This document shows, piece by piece, positions 1 to 6,700 of a stretch of DNA of 9,792 nt. Position 1 is the stretch's first letter, and every line of letters begins with the position of its first letter. Source of the stretch: Candidatus Pacearchaeota archaeon (GTDB taxonomy: Archaea > Nanobdellota > Nanobdellia > Pacearchaeales > GW2011-AR1); contig NZCQ01000020.1 of the NCBI GenBank assembly GCA_002688335.1, positions 1 to 9,792 of the forward strand. The letters are read 5' to 3'. A program made the position numbers and the translations under genes. The notes beneath the pieces were generated by a model. It worked only from the letters and a program-made list of their open reading frames with translations. It searched no databases and was not told where the DNA came from.

Positions 1-625
1 ATGGATCAATAATATGATCGATTTCTAGATTTCCAGTTATTTTAAGATCAAAAGTTGAAGTTGGTGTTTTTAGATTAGTTAGATATTTTTTATAGTATTT
101 CTCTTCTGAGATGTTGTTGAATATAATTATTGGAGTGTTGGAGTTTAAGGGGTATGCTTCTATCTTGTTTTGGGTTGAGGATCGAGCGAATAGCGAGATA
201 TCGTTTCTGCTATTTAAGGGTTGTTCAAAGGTTATTCTTAAATATGAATTATTAATTGGTAGCCATTTATCATCTTTCTCACTTACTAATTGGAAGATAT
301 TTTCTATAGGTTCTTTGTTTTGGTTTAGAAGTTCTGCTTTTATAATTTTTATTTGGTTGTTGTTTATTGAATGACCAGTAGTTTCTTGGTTTGAATATAA
401 TGCTATGGTGATAAATAAACCTAAGATTATGAGGATTAGAAAAATGGATGATAGTGTTTTGACGATTATCTTAGGATTAGCTTGACTTATTTTACTTTTT
501 ATTTTATCCTTCTTAGTTGGACCTTTTATGAACTTGGTTTTTACCCTACCATTTTCCCTATAAGATTCATAATAATAAGGCCCGTAAGTTTTACCATTCT
601 TTTTTATATATTTTTTATACACCAT
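1..625 (-). CDS. Membrane-anchored surface protein, 3'-truncated by window edge
   Basis: I translated this frame by hand: it is open for 208 codons from an ATG at 625-623 and reaches the left edge without a stop, so the C-terminus is missing. Residues 1-35 are basic and carry the module YKKYIKKNGK-x-YGPYYYESYREN-G-x-V; residues about 54-77 form one strong membrane segment (KTLSSIFLILIILG…); the rest is predicted outside. Residues about 125-208 contain W-L…LRITFEQPL, ISLFARS, FNNISEE-x-YYKKYLTNL and FDLKITGN…D-x-IIDP. From memory these resemble a beta-sandwich repeated in large DPANN surface proteins, which I could not verify. The N-terminal module matches that of the 3790-8718 protein, down to a 32-bp near-identical DNA stretch. 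The sense strand is rich in A and C (AAC, ATC, CTA codons), unlike the T/G-rich sense strands of the plus-strand surface genes. No substrate can be assigned. Confidence 0.8.
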   Translation of the reverse strand, partial: MVYKKYIKKNGKTYGPYYYESYRENGRVKTKFIKGPTKKDKIKSKISQANPKIIVKTLSSIFLILIILGLFITIALYSNQETTGHSINNNQIKIIKAELLNQNKEPIENIFQLVSEKDDKWLPINNSYLRITFEQPLNSRNDISLFARSSTQNKIEAYPLNSNTPIIIFNNISEEKYYKKYLTNLKTPTSTFDLKITGNLEIDHIIDP

Positions 626-682
626 CTCTTTGTAAGGTAATTACTTTGATGTAATGTAACTACTAGGAATTGAAGAAAAATG

Positions 683-694
683 TGTTTAAATAGG
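683..694 (-). promoter_or_regulatory. Candidate TATA box for the left-edge surface gene
   Basis: On the minus strand the sequence reads CTATTTAAACAC, an archaeal-type box, about 60 bp before the ATG at 625. A start about 27 bp downstream would give a leader of about 30-35 nt. That leader contains ATTAC-6 nt-GTAAT (640-644 and 651-655), a short dyad that might be an operator or just chance in AT-rich DNA. Confidence 0.45.
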
Positions 695-702
695 TTTTGT
701 GA

Positions 703-723
703 TGAGAAAATCTAATAAGATTT
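703..723 (-). terminator. Hairpin plus T-run after the 735-1349 gene
   Basis: AAATCT (708-713) and AGATTT (718-723) form a perfect 6-bp stem with a 4-nt loop. It starts 11 bp past the stop codon of the minus-strand gene and is followed on that strand by TTTTCTC. This looks like an intrinsic terminator. The stem is AT-rich and weak; in archaea the T-run alone may do the work. Confidence 0.4.
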
Positions 724-734
724 AGAAAACGTTG

Positions 735-1349
735 TTAATCATAAAGATTTGAGAGGTTGTATTTTGCTGGGTTTCCTGTATCTGGATCTGTTAATTCTAT
801 TGAATGTCCATGGATTACTGGTGTTCCCCATCTTTTGTCAGTATCTGCTCGACCTCTAATGATCATTGGTCCTTTGTAATCTCCTTTCTTTTTTAGGACA
901 CTGTTTATTAGTTTATATTCTCTTGTTGCTCCATTCGATTTAAATTTGCAGTAGGTAAATCCTTTCTGATCGAGAGGTTTTTCACTAGGCTGCAATCTAA
1001 TCTGTAATTCATTACGTAAACCTATTCTTTCTTCCGGGGATAAAAGCAGATTATCTAGGGTTTCGTAGAAATGTTGAGTTTTATCTTCTTTGAAATAGCT
1101 AATTCGAAATATATTTGTACCTGAAATTTCTACTAGTCTTCCCTTATATGATTGAGAATTGTTAGCCAAATCTTCTATTGAAGGCTTTTCATATCTTGAA
1201 TTATCGATTTCCCTTATAGTTCTGGAGTCTATTTGTTGAATTGTTTCTACGGTCAGAGGGGCTAAAGCTGTTAAAATAAGGGCACCTCCATAAAAAAAGC
1301 ATCTACTTCCAAATTTCCTACGGTCTAGTTTTTTTTGCTTTTTTGACAT
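735..1349 (-). CDS. Exported protein with twin-arginine-like signal, probable OB/beta-barrel-like domain
   Basis: The gene encodes 204 residues. The start has a basic region with a twin arginine (L-DRRKF, R10-R11), then a hydrophobic stretch at about 18-32 (FFYGGALILTALAPL), which looks like a Tat signal or Tat-dependent membrane anchor. The rest is polar. IEDLANN-x-Q-x-YKGRLVEISG (about 58-77) and IIRGRADT…G-x-PVIHGHSIEL (about 163-186) have the spacing of an OB-like or small beta-barrel domain (x-pxxYxGk.V.v.G … i.G.a), an inference from pattern only. FKSNGATREYK (136-146) and the final YNLSNLYD recur in the adjacent 1436-2032 product, so the two are tandem paralogues. It has two cysteines only (C17, C134). 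A TATA-like box lies at 1397-1408 and a terminator-like hairpin follows the stop. Export and fold are inferred; the ORF itself is secure. Confidence 0.85.
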   Translation of the reverse strand: MSKKQKKLDRRKFGSRCFFYGGALILTALAPLTVETIQQIDSRTIREIDNSRYEKPSIEDLANNSQSYKGRLVEISGTNIFRISYFKEDKTQHFYETLDNLLLSPEERIGLRNELQIRLQPSEKPLDQKGFTYCKFKSNGATREYKLINSVLKKKGDYKGPMIIRGRADTDKRWGTPVIHGHSIELTDPDTGNPAKYNLSNLYD

Positions 1350-1396
1350 TTTTACTCGGGAATTAAACGATAACGATGATTGCTATTAGTTTTAAT

Positions 1397-1408
1397 GATT
1401 TATATTTT
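1397..1408 (-). promoter_or_regulatory. Candidate TATA box for the 735-1349 gene
   Basis: The minus strand reads AAATATAAATCA, about 50 bp before the ATG at 1349, predicting a leader of about 25 nt. It lies in the 86-bp gap after the upstream paralogue, so the two paralogues may be transcribed separately as well as together. Confidence 0.4.
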
Positions 1409-1435
1409 GTTATTTTCTGAGATATCTTTTTAATC

Positions 1436-2032
1436 TTATAAATTTGATAAGTTATATTTTTTATTGCCTATTTGCACTGCCTGCACTTCAATTTGTGGAT
1501 TGTCTATCCCTTCAATCGCTTTCCCAAAGATAGCCGCTCTAGTCCCATAGGTAGGTCTTGTTCCGCCAAGAAGTTCGTAGAGTTCTTTAAATTCTTCAGT
1601 TGCTCCATTTGAACTAGCAAAAACATCTACATAGCTTTCTCTTTTTCTTTCTGCTCCCTCTGCTCTTAGCTTGAACTGGAGGTTGTTTTTTTGTCTATCT
1701 TGATTTTCAGGATTGGTTCCTATATTTCCAATAAATACAAGGATTCCTTCAGAAAGATTATTCCCGTTTAGATCTAATTGATCATAGTGTGCTAATCCTG
1801 ATTTCAAACCTTCAGTACTGATTAGATGATTATTATATAATTGAGGATTATTGATTAAATCAATTAAATTTATTGGAGTGTATTCTGAAGAAGGGACTTC
1901 TTTGATAAATTTGGATGCCTCATGTTGAGCTAGACTAATCAGTCCCGCAGTTGCAGGAACAGATAATAATGCTCCTCCGAATAGAATTCCTTTGACAACC
2001 TTTCTTCTACTTTCTAGTTTTTCTTTTGACAT
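1436..2032 (-). CDS. Exported protein with Tat-like SRRKVVK signal, paralogue of the adjacent gene
   Basis: The gene encodes 198 residues. Residues 8-14, SRRKVVK, match the Tat consensus S/T-R-R-x-F-L-K with V-V replacing F-L; a hydrophobic region follows at 15-35 (GILFGGALLSVPATAGLISLA) with an alanine-rich end suited to cleavage. The mature part shares ordered blocks with the 735-1349 product: IDLINNPQLYNNHLISTEG (57-75), FASSNGATEEFK (138-149), IFGKAIEGIDNPQIEVQAVQIG (168-189) and the final YNLSNL. The pattern suggests the same OB-like or beta-barrel fold. The mature part has no cysteines, no CXXC and no metal-binding cluster, so a redox or metal role is not supported. Tat export would imply folding before export. 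Function is unknown. The start has no Shine-Dalgarno sequence, but a TATA box at 2057-2068 puts the transcript start within a few bases of the ATG, fitting leaderless expression. Confidence 0.85.
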   Translation of the reverse strand: MSKEKLESRRKVVKGILFGGALLSVPATAGLISLAQHEASKFIKEVPSSEYTPINLIDLINNPQLYNNHLISTEGLKSGLAHYDQLDLNGNNLSEGILVFIGNIGTNPENQDRQKNNLQFKLRAEGAERKRESYVDVFASSNGATEEFKELYELLGGTRPTYGTRAAIFGKAIEGIDNPQIEVQAVQIGNKKYNLSNL

Positions 2033-2056
2033 CTTATATAACTACCTTATAGTGAT

Positions 2057-2068
2057 CATATTTAAAGG
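2057..2068 (-). promoter_or_regulatory. TATA box of the 1436-2032 gene, near-leaderless
   Basis: The minus strand reads CCTTTAAATATG about 25-36 bp before the ATG at 2032, so transcription should start at or just before the start codon. The preceding AAAA could be part of a B recognition element. Confidence 0.55.
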
Positions 2069-2172
2069 TTTTGCTTTGTCTTTTTGAGGTGAAATATGAT
2101 GATTATTATAGGTGAATAGATTATTTATAGTTATTGATTGAGGGATTTTGAGAGTTAATTTGAATGTTTTCA

Positions 2173-2218
2173 CCAAAAATATTTAAAGTATTTCTGACTT
2201 TATTTGTTACACCACGAG
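2173..2218 (+). repeat. 46-bp direct repeat, left copy
   Basis: Bases 2173-2218 match 3743-3788 at 45 of 46 positions; the only difference is A at 2179 versus C at 3749, and 2181-2218 is identical over 38 bp. The copy includes TATTTAAAGTA, an archaeal TATA-like box, but no start codon follows it, whereas the right copy ends one base before an ATG. The 1570-bp offset between copies brackets the ATPase gene. Confidence 0.9.
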
Positions 2219-2219
2219 T

Positions 2220-2258
2220 AAACTTTTGCATTTTACACTTAATTTGCTGCAAAAGTTT
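2220..2258 (+). ncRNA. Candidate small RNA 5' hairpin
   Basis: AAACTTTTGCA (2220-2230) and TGCAAAAGTTT (2248-2258) are perfect 11-bp complements around a 17-nt loop. The hairpin begins two bases after the promoter-like repeat, so a transcript started about 27 bp past its TATA box would carry this stem at its 5' end. TGCAAAAG recurs at 2314-2321 and could compete for the same pairing partner. There is no reading frame of note on this strand. It could instead be a protein-binding dyad or the trace of a recombination site. Confidence 0.3.
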
Positions 2259-2353
2259 CTGATCTGAACTTTTGTTAAATCCCTCTGTGAAACCACCAAG
2301 TCCTTCACTAAAGTGCAAAAGCTGAGGTTAAAAGAGATAATAATTGGGTTATA

Positions 2354-2405
2354 GGTATTTAAAATACCGATAAATATATAAATAGCAGTATTCTAAATAC
2401 CGATA
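2354..2405 (+). promoter_or_regulatory. Promoter and putative operator of the ATPase gene
   Basis: A TATA box, AAATATATAAATA (2372-2384), lies about 28 bp before the ATG at 2405, fitting a leaderless transcript. AAATACCGATA occurs at 2362-2372 and again at 2395-2405, on both sides of the box and 33 bp apart, about three helical turns. An inverted half-site, GGTATTT (2354-2360), pairs with the first copy to give GGTATTT-A-AAATACC. A regulator bound here would cover the box and the start site. The identity of such a regulator is unknown. Confidence 0.5.
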
Positions 2406-3733
2406 TGGAGATTAGGGAATTAGTGGATCAAAATCCTTGGTGGAAAGATAGGAATGCAATAGAAGAAGATTATGATGTTTTTAAGTGGAAAGAAAAAAGA
2501 CATAGATGGATGCCTGATTTAATTGAGAATATATCTTTAGAACCTTTTGCACTTCATATCGTTTCTGGACCCAGACAGGCAGGAAAGACAACAGCACTTA
2601 AGCTTCTTATCAAGAATTTGTTGAAAGACAAAGACGGCAAGTCTATTTTTTATTTTAATTGTGAGAATCTCTCTGATTATAAGGAATTATTAGAAGTACT
2701 TGAACTGTATTTTGAATTTAAGGAAGGAAGCTCTGTAAAAACTTCTATTATAATTTTGGATGAAATTACCTTGCCTAAGGAATGGTATAGGGCAATTAAA
2801 TTTCTTATTGATAAAGGGAGTTTGAGAAATGATGTTGTTATTTTAACTGGTTCTTCAAGTATAGATGTAAAAAGAGATGTGGAATTATTCCCAGGTAGAA
2901 GGGGGAAAGGGAAGGATTTTAATTTATTACCTCTCTCGTTTAGAGGATTTTTAAAGGTGTTTGATGAGAAACTTGAAGATAAACTGCCAAGGATAAAAAA
3001 TATTGAGGATATTGAAAAAAAGGCAATTAAGGCTGTTATTTATGAAAAAGAGCTTAATAATTATCTTGGAAAGTACATGGAATATGGAGGATTTCCATTA
3101 AGTGTTGTTAATGTGGATAGAAGCAAAGAAGAAGCTAAAAGAACTTATTTGAGCTGGATAAAAAATGCTATCCTTAAAGCAGATAGAAATGATTTAATTG
3201 CTAGGCAAATAATCCAGTCTGTAATAGAAACTCTACAGACAGATATAAGTTGGGAGAGTATATCGAAAAAGATAGAGATAAAGTCTCCAAAAACGGTTTC
3301 ATCATATTTAGATTTATTAAAATTGATATTCTCGCTGAATATAATATATAATGTCGATATAAGTACTAAAAAGATCAAATTTGGAAAAAATAAGAAGGTT
3401 CATCTTAGGGATCCTCTTTTGCTTGAAATATTTGAGGATTGGTCTATGACAAATGCTAAGGATAGGAAATCTGCTATAGCAGAATCTTTAGTTGTAGAGC
3501 ATTTAGTGAGGGCTTTTCCTGAGAAAGTGTTTTTTTGGAAAAATGGATTTGAAATCGATGCTTTGGTTTTAGATAAATCTAATTTTTATGGGTTTGAAGT
3601 TAAGTGGAGTGAGAATCCAAAGGCAAAATCTCTTCCTCAACTGAAAAAATTTATGGTTGTTACAAGGAAAGCCTATTCAAAAAATCCTTTTAAGATTCCA
3701 TTATCAGTTTTTCTTTGTTTATTTGATTTATAG
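2405..3733 (+). CDS. AAA-family ATPase with AAA_14/DUF4143-like architecture
   Basis: The gene encodes 442 residues, a normal length for this family. Walker A is G55-PRQAGKTT; Walker B is IIILDE (115-120); VVILTGSSS (144-152) fits sensor 1; GRRGKGKDFNLLPLSFRGFL follows, a signature of AAA_14/DUF4143 ATPases. A helical middle region (ISWESISKKIEIKSPKTVSSYLDLL) resembles a winged helix. The C-terminus has E383-x-D385…E398-V-K400, the pattern of a PD-(D/E)xK nuclease-like fold common in DUF4143 proteins. It is predicted to be cytoplasmic, with no signal or membrane segment. Members are abundant in archaea and their cellular role is poorly defined; nuclease activity is not shown. Its flanking 46-bp repeats and lack of a functional link to the surface genes suggest it arrived separately. 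The start is set by the TATA box about 28 bp upstream. Confidence 0.93.
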   Translation: MEIRELVDQNPWWKDRNAIEEDYDVFKWKEKRHRWMPDLIENISLEPFALHIVSGPRQAGKTTALKLLIKNLLKDKDGKSIFYFNCENLSDYKELLEVLELYFEFKEGSSVKTSIIILDEITLPKEWYRAIKFLIDKGSLRNDVVILTGSSSIDVKRDVELFPGRRGKGKDFNLLPLSFRGFLKVFDEKLEDKLPRIKNIEDIEKKAIKAVIYEKELNNYLGKYMEYGGFPLSVVNVDRSKEEAKRTYLSWIKNAILKADRNDLIARQIIQSVIETLQTDISWESISKKIEIKSPKTVSSYLDLLKLIFSLNIIYNVDISTKKIKFGKNKKVHLRDPLLLEIFEDWSMTNAKDRKSAIAESLVVEHLVRAFPEKVFFWKNGFEIDALVLDKSNFYGFEVKWSENPKAKSLPQLKKFMVVTRKAYSKNPFKIPLSVFLCLFDL

Positions 3734-3742
3734 AGAGATTTT

Positions 3743-3788
3743 CCAAAACTATTTAAAGTATTTCTGACTTTATTTGTTACACCACGAG
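3743..3788 (+). repeat. 46-bp direct repeat, right copy; promoter and leader of the large surface gene
   Basis: This is the second copy of the 2173-2218 repeat. Its TATA-like box CTATTTAAAGTA (3750-3760) lies about 30-40 bp before the ATG at 3790, so the transcript should start about 8 nt or less before the gene. A further 10-bp match to its right half, GTTACACCAC, occurs inside the coding region at 3958-3967. Confidence 0.85.
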
Positions 3789-3789
3789 A

Positions 3790-6700
3790 ATGGTTTTTAA
3801 GAGGTATGTTAAAAGAGGTAATAAGAGGTACGGTCCTTATTATTATGAATCTTATAGGGATGAGAATGGGAAGGTTAGGAAGAGATATTTGGGGATGGGG
3901 GATGAATGGAATGTAGGGAAAGAGAGATATAAGAAGATAAATTCTGGAAAAAAAGGCGTTACACCACATAGACGTTTGTTGACATCTTTATTGGCTATAG
4001 CTTTTTTGATTTTTATTGGATTTGCTTTGATTAATTTTGACCAAATTAATGACTCTGATACTCTCTCTGGGAAATTTATTTCAGGGATTACGGGGTTTGT
4101 TAGTTATGAAAGTTATGGGGATGAAGATTTGATTGAAGAGTATGATCAAGATATTGATCTTGAGATAAAAGGCCCTTTAGAGTTTGGAGGGGAGGTGGTG
4201 GGTAAGAATAAGAATGGAAGAATGGATTTTGTTTTAAATGATGGTAGGTTAAGACTTTATTTTGATTTGCTTGATTATAGGGAGTTTGTTGATAAGGCTA
4301 AGGAGGTATTGGTTGAGGAGGGTTTGGTTTCTGTTGAGGAGATTGTTGAGATTGAAGAGAACTTTGCTGCGATTTCCTTCGGAAATGTCAATTATGCAAA
4401 GTTCTCTGAAGAAGAGAATGTTGAAAATGAAGGCCTTGATGAGGAAGGTGGAGAATTTAGGGTAGCAGGTTTGGTTGGGAATTTTATTCAGTCATTTAGA
4501 AATGCAGGCATTACAGGAAGAGTTATTGATGAGAGTGTTATTAGAAGGGAAGTTAAGCATGAGGAAGTAAGAGAAAATGTTGATGGGCTAGATGAAAGCA
4601 AGATCGAGGAAATTGCAGATCAGGCAGTGGGAGGAGCTGAAGATTTTGAAGTTAAGATTGATGAAGAAAAAGCTAAGGAAGAGAATGTGGACTATAAATG
4701 GGGGTATGAGGTTAGGTTGAATGATTTAGATTTTATGGCTAAAATTGATGTTACGAGTGATCAAGAGATTTCTATTGTTGATGAGGGAGTTTTGAAGGTT
4801 GGGGATAATTTGGTGAGCTTTCAAGATTTGGCTGAAGAAGGTTATAGTGTAAGGTTTGAGAATCCTTTATTGGAGAATGAGTTAGAAGACGCTGTTGAAG
4901 AGGTTCTTGAGGATGAATCAAAAATTGTTGAGAGTGAGGGAGAAATTGAAGAGAGTGATGAAGAAGGGTTAATTGAAGAAGAGCCTTCATTGGATGAAGG
5001 TGAATCTATTGAGGAGAATCTTTCTTTAGATCCCCCTAAAGAGGACAATGTTGATGAAGAAGTTGAAGAGATTGTTGAGCAAGAAGAGGTTGAGAAGATT
5101 GTTAATGAATCTGAGAGTGGAGTTGAGGGGGAGATTGTTGAAAGTGATGGTAATTTTGAGATTCCTATAGAATCGGATAATGAGGAAGTGGCTGATTTGG
5201 AGGGAGATATAGAAGAAGATGAGATTGTCGATGAGGGTTTGGATAGTGAAGAAGGTGAGCAGAGCATTACTGGAGAAGTTGTCAAAGAAGATATAGGGAA
5301 TGAAGAAGTTGATGAGATTCAGGAGATAATTGAGAAGGATGTTGAATTGATAGATGAGAAAGTTGTTGGGCAAGAAGAAGGATTGGATAAAGAAATAAAA
5401 GAAATATCTGAACAAGAGATTATCCAAGAAGTTCAAAAAGAAAATAGTGGAGAAATGGAAGAAAAAAGTAATGAAGGGATTGGAGGGGAGTTGGTTGAAG
5501 GAGATGTTGTTCAAGAGGAAGTTATTAAAGATTTAAGTGGTGAGGAAATTGTTGAAGAAGTTCCTTTTGTTATAAGTTTAATTGGAGGATTATTGGAATC
5601 TTTGAGGAATCCTGGAGGCATTACTGGAATGGTTGTCAGTGATTTTGAAGTGAGTGATTTAGAGTATGGAAATAAGATTAGTGTTTACATTGAGAGAGAT
5701 TTTAGGATGGTAAGTTCAGGATCTACTGATCCTGAATCATCGAAAAATGCATCGCCATCATTTCAGGACATGGATGGCAATGGTATTTTGAATGTGGGAG
5801 ATATATTATATTTGGATCCAACTGTTCAGACAATAAATTTTACAGATGTTTCTGTCAATACTATTTTAGTTAATCTTAGTGCGGAGAATAATATTACTCA
5901 TTTGAATATCAGTAATAAGACACCTTACGTTCAATCTGGATATGGGTTGACTGCTTATTGGCCTTTTGATGTGAATCATACAGATATTAGTGGTAATATT
6001 ACGTATGACTTTCATAAATGGAATAATGATGGGAATGTAAGTAATGTAAGGTGGAATACTAGCTGTTATTATGGAAATTGTTATGAGTTTGATGGAAAGA
6101 ATGATAGTCTTATTAATGTCTCTTATAGCCAATCCTTTAATTTTAGTAATGTTTATGTTGAAGGAAATTCGGCATATAGTATGAATTTAACTATTGCTGC
6201 ATGGATTAGGACTGCTAGAAATGGAACTACTACGAGCATAATTTCAGGATCGGAAAACTTATTGTATCTAGACGTGGGTTCTAGTGTGAGTAGTGTGCTT
6301 AGTACCACCATAAGTGGTGGATCATGTACGGGAAGTGATGGTTTAGAAGTGACTAATAATACATGGCATTTTGTAGCGCTTGTTTATTCATATGATGCTA
6401 GAGATGGTACAACGATTTTGAAAGGATATGTTGATACTTATGGGGAAAGTATCAGTGGTTGTGACTCGGCGGTTTTAGCTGATGACGACCTTCCAATTAT
6501 TATCGGAGCAAATGTAAATGGTAAGAATGAATTTAATGGGAGTATTGATGATGTAATGATCTTTAATAATTCTTTGAATTCTAATCAAATATCTCAGATT
6601 TATAATAAAACCTCTCCGAGGTTTGTGGAAAGCGGATTTCAGCAATTTAATGATCAGACTAAGTTGAATATCACTAAGGGCTTTAATGTGACTAGGGTTG

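Larger units (their letters stand above)
2033..2404. other. 372-bp divergent intergenic region with repeat, hairpin and promoters
   Basis: This gap separates the minus-strand gene block from the plus-strand block. From left to right it holds a minus-strand TATA box (2057-2068), a GAGGTGA Shine-Dalgarno-like site with a 7-codon ORF (2086-2119), one copy of the 46-bp direct repeat (2173-2218), a perfect 11-bp inverted repeat (2220-2258), and the promoter/operator cluster of the ATPase gene (2354-2405). A minus-strand frame at 2121-2318 is open for 65 codons but begins at TTG and is not called. Confidence 0.7.

Noticed and set aside
111..374. Plus-strand 87-codon frame
   Set aside because: It is antisense to the better-supported minus-strand surface gene, which has a recognisable N-terminal module, membrane segment and promoter.
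2121..2318. Minus-strand 65-codon frame across the left repeat copy, with RGVTNKVRNTLN encoded by the repeat
   Set aside because: It starts at TTG with no ribosome site, and its middle is the antisense of a promoter-like repeat. The same peptide appears opposite the right copy only because the DNA is the same. Kept as a remote possibility.
3673..3969. Minus-strand 98-codon frame over the ATPase end and the start of the large surface gene
   Set aside because: It is antisense to two well-supported plus-strand genes and to the promoter repeat.
4842..5514. Long minus-strand frames rich in Ser or Asn/Phe opposite the acidic stalk
   Set aside because: They arise because Glu/Asp codons rarely yield stops on the opposite strand; no start signals or domain features support them.
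6308..6325. ACCACC…GGTGG dyad inside the first LamG module
   Set aside because: Short, within coding sequence, and explained by the codons for the peptide there; no sign of function.
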